From Hydrogenothermaceae bacterium (lineage in GTDB: Bacteria; Aquificota; Aquificia; Aquificales; Hydrogenothermaceae): 64,000 bases of DNA. The number at the start of each line of letters is the position of its first letter. Positions within the stretch are counted from its first letter, which is position 1. The stretch lies in NCBI GenBank assembly GCA_026418455.1, contig JAOABH010000004.1, positions 372,001 through 436,000 of the forward strand, read 5' to 3'. This document shows, piece by piece, positions 42,804 to 52,271 of the stretch. The notes beneath the pieces were generated by a model, which ran no database searches, was not told the DNA's origin, and saw only the letters and a program-made list of their open reading frames with translations. Both the position numbers and the translations under genes were made by a program.

Positions 42804-44363
42804 ATGGAAGACAACAGACCAATCTATGAGAGGATAACAAATTTAGAGAGAGGGTTAATTACATTTATAGTTATGACTGGTGCTTTTATGGCTATCCTTG
42901 ATACAACCATCGTTGATATAGTAGTCCCTAAGATGATGGGACCATTACAGACAGACCTCTATGGAGTTCAATGGGTTATTACAGCCTATATGATAGCTTC
43001 TGCGGTTATGTTAATACTCTCTGAATGGCTCGATAAAGTAATAGGTTTAAGGAATGTTTTCATAGCAGGAATAGTTTTATTTACAGTATCATCTTTCTTC
43101 TGTGGCCAAGCTCAAAATATAGACTGGATGATTTTTTCAAGGGTGGCTCAAGGGATAGGAGAAGCTTTTATAATGGCAACAGCTCAAACGATACTATTTT
43201 CTGTTTATCCAGAAGAAAAAAAAGGTCTTGCAATGGGAATTTTTGGACTTGGTGTAAGCTTTGCTCCAGCCCTTGGACCTACATTAGGGGGTTATATAAC
43301 TGAATATTTAGATTGGAGATGGGTGTTTTTTATAAACATTCCAGTGGGTATATTTACCACTTTACTTGCTTTATTTTATCTTCCTGAAACAAGTATGATA
43401 AGAGAGAAAGCAAAGCTAAACTTTGTGTCCTACTTTTTTCTGTCAGTTTTCACCATCTCCCTTCTTATCCTTTTATCAAAAGGGCAGCAGCTTGGTTGGT
43501 TTATGTCAAATTTTATAGTTTACCTTACAGTTATATCCGTTTTATCTTTACTACTTTATCTTATATCTGAGATATTATCAAAAGAGCCTCTGATTGATTT
43601 CAGGATTTTTTTAATAAAAGAGTATTTTGTTGGTTTTTCAGTTTTTTTCCTACTCTTAGGGTTTTCTATGTATCAGGTTTTCTATCTTTTGCCACTTTAC
43701 TATGAAAATTTAAAAGGTATTCCTACATTTGAAGCTGGACTCCATATATTAGCCTTTGCTATGTTTATAGCTATATTCTCACCAGTAGCCGGTATACTAT
43801 CAGATAAATGGAGTGAAAAGTATGTTTTATACATAGCCACTACTCTATATCTTATTACATCTATATTTATAATACCAAATCTTGATTACTACACACCTTC
43901 ATCAAAAGCAGCTTTAATGACTGTCCCACTTGGAATATCTATGGGAATGTTTTTTGCTCCGGTAACTACCCTTGCACTTAGAAAACTTGGAAATAAAACA
44001 TCTCTTGGAACTGGACTTATGCATTATGGGAGATTTGTAGGTGGCTCTTTTGGAACAGCAATAGCTACAAATGACCTATACAGACACCAATGGGAACATT
44101 TTGAAGGTATAAACTCAATGCAAAACAACAGCTATATACAGCAATTTTTGGAAAAAGTAAAAGAGTATATGGTAGGTGTACCGGAAAATATAATAGAACA
44201 GAAAGCCCAAGCTCTTCTCTATTCAGTTGAATATCTACAAAGTTTAAACTTCTCATTTCACGATACATTCCTTATTGCTGGACTGTTTGGTTTATTAGGT
44301 GCCTTGCCAGTTTTTTATCTTATGATAGAAACTCTCCGTAATACCAAAAAGAAGGAGATATAG
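42804..44363 (+). CDS. emrB: EmrB-like MFS multidrug exporter (DHA2 family)
   Basis: The 519-residue protein has about fourteen membrane helices. DTTIVDIVVPKM in helix 1 and the RVAQGIGEA and LGPTLGGYI motifs are typical of the DHA2/EmrB group. With EmrA and TolC it would export hydrophobic compounds by proton antiport across both membranes. It begins 2 bases after emrA. Its last 69 bases overlap the convergent O-antigen ligase gene. Confidence 0.93.
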   Translation: MEDNRPIYERITNLERGLITFIVMTGAFMAILDTTIVDIVVPKMMGPLQTDLYGVQWVITAYMIASAVMLILSEWLDKVIGLRNVFIAGIVLFTVSSFFCGQAQNIDWMIFSRVAQGIGEAFIMATAQTILFSVYPEEKKGLAMGIFGLGVSFAPALGPTLGGYITEYLDWRWVFFINIPVGIFTTLLALFYLPETSMIREKAKLNFVSYFFLSVFTISLLILLSKGQQLGWFMSNFIVYLTVISVLSLLLYLISEILSKEPLIDFRIFLIKEYFVGFSVFFLLLGFSMYQVFYLLPLYYENLKGIPTFEAGLHILAFAMFIAIFSPVAGILSDKWSEKYVLYIATTLYLITSIFIIPNLDYYTPSSKAALMTVPLGISMGMFFAPVTTLALRKLGNKTSLGTGLMHYGRFVGGSFGTAIATNDLYRHQWEHFEGINSMQNNSYIQQFLEKVKEYMVGVPENIIEQKAQALLYSVEYLQSLNFSFHDTFLIAGLFGLLGALPVFYLMIETLRNTKKKEI

Positions 44364-45479
44364 AGGTAGTAAAGCATCCCAAAATCCAGAGAATAGAGAA
44401 CCTACAAATATACAGCCTAACATAAACAGAGAAGGTGCCACTAAAATATCCTCTAACAGAACAAAATTTATTCTTAAAAGGTAGGTAAAATAACTTAACA
44501 TCATCCATAAAATGCCAACAAGCCCAACAACACCTCTTATTATGAATTCAGATATAAATATAGTTGACTCATAATCACTACCATTGTAAGCTTTCGGCTG
44601 TAATCTATTACCACAACCAACTCCATGACCAAACAGGATATTAAAGTAGTTTCCATCTTTAAAATCCTTTTTTATAACCTCTACTCCTTCTTGGAAAAGT
44701 TGCCATCTACCACTTACAATAGTATTTGCGGTTTCATCTGTAAGTTGTGATTTTCCTGAAAAGATATCATAGAGAGTTCTAAAACGACTGTCTTTATTAA
44801 CAAGATAAAAACCAAAACCTAAAGATAGTATCAAAAAACCGGAAACGATAAAAAGAATAATCTTTTTTGGAAGAAGGTATCTATAAACAAAAATCATAAA
44901 AGCAAGAGTAGCCCCAAATCCTATAAGTGAGTTCCTCCTTGCAGAGAGTAATACAAATCCAACAAAAAACAAAAAAATAACAAAGTATAGATATTTTTTA
45001 AAACTGTCATTCTTAAAGTGGTAGATGGACATACTTAAAGAAGCCAAAGCAAAAAAAGAGAACCACATCCCCATCTCAAAAGGTCCACCCCACAACATTC
45101 CATAATCATTTAAAACGAAATATTTATACAGAGCAATAGGAGAAAGAAACAATCCAATAAAAATCAATAAAAGGTTTAGTCTTCGGAAAAATTCATAATC
45201 AACTTCAAACTTATCTTTCAGAAGGTAGATAAAAGGAAAAATTGCCTGCTCAACAGCTTTTGATACAGATCCATAAAGAGAAGTGGTAAGTAAAGTTGAG
45301 AAAGAGTAAAGTGATAAAGGCTTTAAGATAGTACCATTTAAAGATAACTTTCTCTTAACTAAGTTATACAATGTGATTATCAAAAGAATTCCAACAAAAA
45401 TTTCAAACACCGAAATAGACACAAAAGCTGAAATAACTAAAAAATATAAAATAAAATTTTTAGTTCTCTTTCTATTCAC
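44295..45479 (-). CDS. O-antigen ligase / polymerase-like membrane protein
   Basis: The 394-residue polytopic protein has about ten to twelve helices and a large periplasmic loop ending in FGHGVGCGNRL, followed by a late region (STIFISEFIIRGVVGLVG) typical of the Wzy_C/WaaL family. It would ligate O-antigen to lipid A-core, or polymerise it. As a second such protein is encoded at 59816, this one is the better ligase candidate. It starts with GTG behind TGGAGTG, is read leftward, and overlaps the 3' end of emrB. Confidence 0.8.
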   Translation of the reverse strand: MNRKRTKNFILYFLVISAFVSISVFEIFVGILLIITLYNLVKRKLSLNGTILKPLSLYSFSTLLTTSLYGSVSKAVEQAIFPFIYLLKDKFEVDYEFFRRLNLLLIFIGLFLSPIALYKYFVLNDYGMLWGGPFEMGMWFSFFALASLSMSIYHFKNDSFKKYLYFVIFLFFVGFVLLSARRNSLIGFGATLAFMIFVYRYLLPKKIILFIVSGFLILSLGFGFYLVNKDSRFRTLYDIFSGKSQLTDETANTIVSGRWQLFQEGVEVIKKDFKDGNYFNILFGHGVGCGNRLQPKAYNGSDYESTIFISEFIIRGVVGLVGILWMMLSYFTYLLRINFVLLEDILVAPSLFMLGCIFVGSLFSGFWDALLPLYLLLFGITESFYHKIKNWQGT

Positions 45480-45502
45480 TTAACACTCCATGTTATCAAA
45501 TT

Positions 45503-45511
45503 TGCTATAAT
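45503..45511 (+). promoter_or_regulatory. Extended -10 promoter of the polysaccharide cluster
   Basis: TG-C-TATAAT at 45503-45511 lies 32 bases before the wbpA ATG, giving a leader of about 26 bases that contains AAGGAG. It is half of a near-palindrome (45503-45518) shared with the leftward promoter. Confidence 0.65.
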
Positions 45512-45518
45512 TATAACA
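45510..45518 (-). promoter_or_regulatory. Extended -10 promoter of the O-antigen ligase gene
   Basis: On the minus strand, 45518 to 45510 reads TG-T-TATAAT, an extended -10 overlapping the rightward one by 2 bases. The expected leader to the GTG at 45479 is about 24 bases and contains GGAG. Confidence 0.6.
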
Positions 45519-45543
45519 AAATACTTTAAATCAAGGAGCATAA

Positions 45544-48219
45544 ATGAAAATCTGTGTAGTAGGGCTTGGGTATGTTGGACTACCATTGTCTGTTTTGTTT
45601 GCTTCAAAGTATGAGGTTATAGGATTTGATATTAATCCACAGAGAATCAGAGAGCTAAAAGAAGGGTATGATAGAACAAAAGAAGTTGAAAGTGAAAAGT
45701 TAAAATCCGTAAATATATATTACACAGATAATCCTCAAGATATATCAAAAGCAGATATAATCATAGTTACAGTTCCAACTCCAATAGATGAGCATAATAT
45801 TCCAGATTTAAAACCTATAATATCAGCATCTAAAACTGTAGGAAAGTATATGAGAAAAGGTGCGATAGTTGTTTATGAATCTACTGTATATCCCGGACTT
45901 ACAGAGGAAGAGTGTGTACCTATCTTAGAGAAAGAAAGTGGTATGAAATGGAAGAAGGATTTCTTTGTGGGATACTCTCCGGAGAGAGTTAACCCAGGAG
46001 ATAAAGAACATACCATAGATAAAATAAAGAAAGTAGTAGCAGGAGATACACCTCAAACAACGGAGATACTTGCAAAACTCTATGGTAGTGTCATAACAGC
46101 TGGAATCCATATAGCTCCTGATATAAAAACAGCAGAAGCGGCAAAAGTTATAGAAAATACACAGAGAGACCTAAATATAGCACTTATGAATGAACTTTCT
46201 CTTATATTCAACAAAATGGGAATAGATACTAAATCAGTTTTAGAGGCAGCATCTACCAAATGGAACTTCCTAAGATTTGAACCAGGGCTGGTAGGAGGTC
46301 ATTGTCAGATAGGCACAGAATTTATAACAGTAAAAGATTCAAAAGGTGTATATGAAACCACTTTTGAGGATCTTATATACAAAAAATTAAAAGTAAAGAA
46401 AGTTGTTAATTTTTACGGAACAGAGCTTATTTTCCCAGAGGAAAATATAGAAGTTTTAACCTTTGATCCAATATCAGAAAACTTCAGCTTTAAACCAGTA
46501 AGGGTTTTCACAAGAAGAAGATATGATAAACTTATTCAAGTAAAGTTAACTTCTGGACAGACAGTTACTGTATCTGACAAACATCCTTTCATATTTAAAA
46601 ATCAAAACAGTTACGATGTAAAACTTGCGGACCAGCTTCTACCGGAAGATGAAATTCCTCTTTTATCAAAACTTCCAGTTTTGTATAAAGAAGAGAAGAT
46701 AAACCTTATAGACTTTCTTGTTGATGCTGATTTTAAAGATAAATTAAGAATAAAACCTAAAAATAAAAATTGGAAAGACTTTAAAGCACTTAAATCCTAT
46801 ATAACAAAAAGATTTTTAGGTAAAAAGGTATCCAACTTCCTCATCAATAACTACCTTCCTTTCCTCTTCTATCTCAAAATCAGAGATAAGTTTACAAAAC
46901 ATTACAGTGAGGAAGATTTAGAGATAGTGTCAGGTAGAGGTCCATCTTTTGGAAGAATACCTGCCATTTTAAATGTAGATGAAAACTTTGCAAGATTTAT
47001 AGGATACTATCTTTCTGAAGGATGTTTAACAGAAGATAAAAAAACCATTAGAGTAAGAATAACGATAAATCCTGAGGAAAAAGAGCTACTTAAAGATATA
47101 ACAGATATACTAAAAGGTTGGAATATATCCTATTCTCTCTATAAAGATAAAAACTTTAAAAGCTTAACAATAAAAGTATCAAACAGAGTTTTTGGGTATA
47201 TATTGAAAAAGTTAAATGTAGGAAAAGACAGCTATGATGCTAAAATACCAGATATTATCATGTATAACAGGGATGAGATTAGAATAGAAACATTAAAAGG
47301 ACTTTTCAGAGGAGATGCTGGTGTATCTATAAATAAAAAGAATATAAAAGTGAGCTACTTCACATCGTCAGATGTGCTTTATCATCAAATATCACTACTT
47401 CTTCTAAATTTTGGTATATTTTATAATCATCAATCTAGAAGAGGTCTTTTAGAGATTACTTCAAAATCTTCATTAAATAAGGTTAAAGATTTTCTACTTG
47501 ATAGTAAGAAGGATAGACTTGAAAGTGTTCTATCCTTTAAAAAAGAAGGTATTATAAAATCTTACAAAGAAAGTGATGGTTTTTATTTAGCAAAGGTAAA
47601 AGAAATAAAACCTGTTAAGGAGGAAGGCTATATTTATTCCTTAGAAGTTCCTTCAACGAAGAATTATGTAACATCTTCAGGTGTCATAACTCATAACTGT
47701 ATTGGAGTTGATCCTTATTATCTGACCTTTAAAGCCCAAGCTATAGGTTATCACCCAGAAGTTATACTTGCCGGAAGACGGATAAATGACTATATGGGTA
47801 AGTATGTGGCAGAGATGACTGTCAAAAAACTTATAAAAGCATCAAAAGCTGTAAAAGGAAGTAAAGTATTAATTCTTGGATTTACATTTAAAGAAAATAT
47901 ATCAGATATAAGAAACACAAAAGTTATAGATATATACAATGAGCTTAAAGAATATGGAGTAGAGGTTTATGTAAATGACCCATTTGCATATCCTGAAGAA
48001 GTAAAATACGAGTATAACATAGATTTACTTACAGATATTGAATCCCAAAAACCTTATGATGCCATAATTGTAGCAGTAAAACACCGACCATTCATAGAAG
48101 AGCTTGACTTTAAAAAATATAAAGAACTTATGAACTCAAATCCAGTCCTAATAGATGTAAAAGGACTTTACAACAGAGAAAAAGCTGAAAAAGAAGGCTT
48201 TATATACTGGAGATTATGA
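45544..48219 (+). CDS. wbpA: Nucleotide-sugar 6-dehydrogenase (WbpA/TviB-like) interrupted by an intein
   Basis: The 891-codon ORF encodes a 426-residue dehydrogenase split by a 465-residue intein. The N-extein (1-253) has the Rossmann loop GLGYVGLPLS and the catalytic-domain helix NTQRDLNIALMNELS. The C-extein (719-891) begins with the catalytic cysteine in CIGVDPYYL, followed by ILAGRRINDYMG and FTFKENISDIRN. Joined, the active-site reads GGH-CIGVDPYY. The family oxidises UDP-HexNAc to the uronic acid in two NAD-dependent steps. WbpA-type specificity for UDP-GlcNAc is inferred from the wbpB, wbpD, wbpE and wbpI homologues downstream. Activity should require splicing, because Cys719 is also the +1 splicing residue. 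Confidence 0.93.
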   Translation: MKICVVGLGYVGLPLSVLFASKYEVIGFDINPQRIRELKEGYDRTKEVESEKLKSVNIYYTDNPQDISKADIIIVTVPTPIDEHNIPDLKPIISASKTVGKYMRKGAIVVYESTVYPGLTEEECVPILEKESGMKWKKDFFVGYSPERVNPGDKEHTIDKIKKVVAGDTPQTTEILAKLYGSVITAGIHIAPDIKTAEAAKVIENTQRDLNIALMNELSLIFNKMGIDTKSVLEAASTKWNFLRFEPGLVGGHCQIGTEFITVKDSKGVYETTFEDLIYKKLKVKKVVNFYGTELIFPEENIEVLTFDPISENFSFKPVRVFTRRRYDKLIQVKLTSGQTVTVSDKHPFIFKNQNSYDVKLADQLLPEDEIPLLSKLPVLYKEEKINLIDFLVDADFKDKLRIKPKNKNWKDFKALKSYITKRFLGKKVSNFLINNYLPFLFYLKIRDKFTKHYSEEDLEIVSGRGPSFGRIPAILNVDENFARFIGYYLSEGCLTEDKKTIRVRITINPEEKELLKDITDILKGWNISYSLYKDKNFKSLTIKVSNRVFGYILKKLNVGKDSYDAKIPDIIMYNRDEIRIETLKGLFRGDAGVSINKKNIKVSYFTSSDVLYHQISLLLLNFGIFYNHQSRRGLLEITSKSSLNKVKDFLLDSKKDRLESVLSFKKEGIIKSYKESDGFYLAKVKEIKPVKEEGYIYSLEVPSTKNYVTSSGVITHNCIGVDPYYLTFKAQAIGYHPEVILAGRRINDYMGKYVAEMTVKKLIKASKAVKGSKVLILGFTFKENISDIRNTKVIDIYNELKEYGVEVYVNDPFAYPEEVKYEYNIDLLTDIESQKPYDAIIVAVKHRPFIEELDFKKYKELMNSNPVLIDVKGLYNREKAEKEGFIYWRL
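46303..47697 (+). mobile_element. Intein with LAGLIDADG homing endonuclease inside wbpA
   Basis: Intein residues run from Cys254 (codon 46303) to Asn718 (codon ending 47697); the next codon is extein Cys719. Block A is Cys254. Block B is TVTVSDKHPF with His347. Block F is YSLEVPSTKNYV. Block G is GVITHN-C with the His-Asn pair. The insert carries two LAGLIDADG-like helices, FIGYYLSEGCL (acidic Glu492) and LKGLFRGDAGV (Asp591), so the endonuclease may be active. All canonical splice residues are present, so splicing should be efficient. From memory, Methanocaldococcus jannaschii also has an intein in a UDP-glucose dehydrogenase; whether the site is the same was not checked. Confidence 0.95.
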
Positions 48220-48260
48220 ATAGATTATTAGATATGCAAATCTTATTTTAGGTTGAGAAG

Positions 48261-50455
<2,195 letters not shown>

Positions 50456-50459
<4 letters not shown>

Positions 50460-50695
50460 GAGTAAAAGCGAAAAGGGTAAAAGAAGGGTTTTTGATTCCT
50501 TTAATCAAAGGATTTGAAGATAAGGAAGAAATAGAGGTGGAAATAGAGTTACTATCAAAAGAGCAGCTAGACGATGAATTCGTAGATAAACATTGGAAAG
50601 CTCTTGCTTTAGATACAGTTTCCGGTGAAAGAGAAGATGATGAAATAATTTATGAAGCTGCATGGAGATTTTACAATGAAAAACACGGTAATTGA
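50456..50695 (+). CDS. Probable antitoxin (AF2212/DUF104-like)
   Basis: This 79-residue protein starts at an ATGA overlap with wbpD. The first 30 residues (MRVKAKRVKEGFLIPLIKGF, then EEIEVEIELL) resemble the AbrB-like strand pattern of AF2212/DUF104 antitoxins, and the acidic C-terminal tail fits toxin binding. The next gene begins 20 bases before its end and opens with a PIN domain, the usual antitoxin-toxin order. Family placement is by motif style; the pairing is the stronger argument. Confidence 0.65.
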
Positions 50696-52268
50696 TATTA
50701 ATATATTACTGGACTATTATGAAAACATAAGAAGAGAAAAATATCCGGAATCTGTTGATGTTTTTGAGTTTTTGAAAAACAAGGATTTTGCATTTGTCTC
50801 TGTTTCATCCATAGATAATTTAGAATTTATAAAATACCATGATCTTTCTGTGAGATATCCAAATTTAACAAAAAATCAGAAATTAAAGATTGTCCATAAT
50901 ATGATAAAAGAGATTTTATCTTTTTTTAAGATCGCAAAAACACCATCTTATATTGAGATAGACTATGAAGATATAGAGGATAGTCTTATAATACATACAG
51001 CAAAAGCCATAGATGGAATAGTGCTAACAAGGGACAATAAATTGTTAAAAAAATATCCGGATATATGTAAATCACCTAAGGATTATTTAGAATCTTTTAA
51101 AAATAAAAAAACAGATTTTATACCTATGCTGGATTTAGCAAGGGAAACTTATTATATGCACTATGGAATTGAGAAAAATATAGATAAAGTTATAAACAAA
51201 TCAAATTTTATCTTAGGAGTAGAAGTAAAAGAGTTAGAGCAAAAAATAGCAAACTACATTGGAACAGAATATGCGGTAGGTGTTTCTTCTGGAACAGATG
51301 CTCTACTCTTAAGTCTGAGAGCTTTGGCAATAAAGAAGAAAAATCAGGAGTATTGGTCAAGAGGAGACTTGATAATAACAACTCCTTTTACATTTACTGC
51401 AACAGGAGATACTATACTTAGAAGTGGAGCAACTCCTTTATTTGTTGATGTGGATATCTATACATACAACATAGATGTAAACAGAATAAAAGAAGCTATA
51501 AAGGTATATGGGAAAAGAGTTGTGGGTATTGTACCTGTCCATCTTTATGGACTTCCATGTAATATGGATGAAGTTATGGCTATAGCAAAAGAGAATGATT
51601 TATTTGTGGTGGAAGATTGTGCACAGGCTTTCGGAAGTATGTATAAAGGTAAAAAAGTCGGTTCTTTTGGAGATGCTGGGGCTTTTAGTTTTTTTCCTAC
51701 AAAGAATTTAGGTGCTTTTGGAGATGCTGGAGCAGTAACAACCAATGATAAAGAGCTTTTTGAATTAATAAAGATGTTAAGAGTTCATGGTGGAAAAGAT
51801 AAATATAATGTGGAGCATATAGGATACAAAGCAAGAATAGACACGATACAGGCAGCGGTTTTACTTGAAAAGATAAAATATATAGATGAGTTTAATCAGA
51901 GAAGAAGAAAAATAGCAGAATACTATATAAGAGGTCTTTCCGAAGTTAAAGATTTAAAACTACCATACATTCCATCAGAGGATTACTACCATACTTTTCA
52001 TCAATTCACAATCTTTGTAAAAAATAATAAAAGAGATGAGCTACAGAAATCTCTAAAAGAGAATAACATTCAAAGTATGGTATATTATCCAACTCCTTTA
52101 CATAAGATGAAAGTTTTTGAAGGAAGATGTGAGGTATTCGGTTCTTTAGAAAACTCAGAAAAGGCAAGTGAGGGAGTATTGAGTTTGCCAATAGAACCAT
52201 TGATGGAGCAAGAAGAGTTAAAGTTTATTGTTGAAAAAATTAAAAATATGGATGAATATATCTATTAA
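50676..52268 (+). CDS. wbpE: PIN (VapC-like) domain fused to WbpE/WlbC-like aminotransferase
   Basis: The ATG at 50676 begins a 530-residue fusion. Residues 1 to about 140 form a complete PIN domain with acidic residues Asp7, Glu50, Asp102 and Asp120 (TVIDINILLDYY, SIDNLEF, DIEDSLIIHTAKA, LTRDNKLL). Residues about 149-530 are a full DegT/DnrJ/EryC1 aminotransferase starting IPMLDLARE, with phosphate-binding SSGTDALLL, VEDCAQAFG and PLP-lysine Lys343 (FPTKNLGAFGD). There is no stop or frameshift between them, and no ribosome site before Met151. The aminotransferase would convert the 3-keto sugar to the 3-amino sugar. An upstream in-frame ATG at 50652 is unlikely. Confidence 0.88.
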   Translation: MKNTVIDINILLDYYENIRREKYPESVDVFEFLKNKDFAFVSVSSIDNLEFIKYHDLSVRYPNLTKNQKLKIVHNMIKEILSFFKIAKTPSYIEIDYEDIEDSLIIHTAKAIDGIVLTRDNKLLKKYPDICKSPKDYLESFKNKKTDFIPMLDLARETYYMHYGIEKNIDKVINKSNFILGVEVKELEQKIANYIGTEYAVGVSSGTDALLLSLRALAIKKKNQEYWSRGDLIITTPFTFTATGDTILRSGATPLFVDVDIYTYNIDVNRIKEAIKVYGKRVVGIVPVHLYGLPCNMDEVMAIAKENDLFVVEDCAQAFGSMYKGKKVGSFGDAGAFSFFPTKNLGAFGDAGAVTTNDKELFELIKMLRVHGGKDKYNVEHIGYKARIDTIQAAVLLEKIKYIDEFNQRRRKIAEYYIRGLSEVKDLKLPYIPSEDYYHTFHQFTIFVKNNKRDELQKSLKENNIQSMVYYPTPLHKMKVFEGRCEVFGSLENSEKASEGVLSLPIEPLMEQEELKFIVEKIKNMDEYIY

Positions 52269-52271
52269 TTT

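Noticed and set aside
44364-45479. Ligase gene as a remnant because of the overlap with emrB
   Set aside because: It has a full set of membrane segments, the late-loop motif, a ribosome site and its own promoter, so it looks intact.
46303-47697. Central insert of wbpA as an independent gene or a frame-broken insertion
   Set aside because: The frame is continuous through both junctions, and both edges carry exact intein splice residues, so it is an in-frame intein and not a separate gene.
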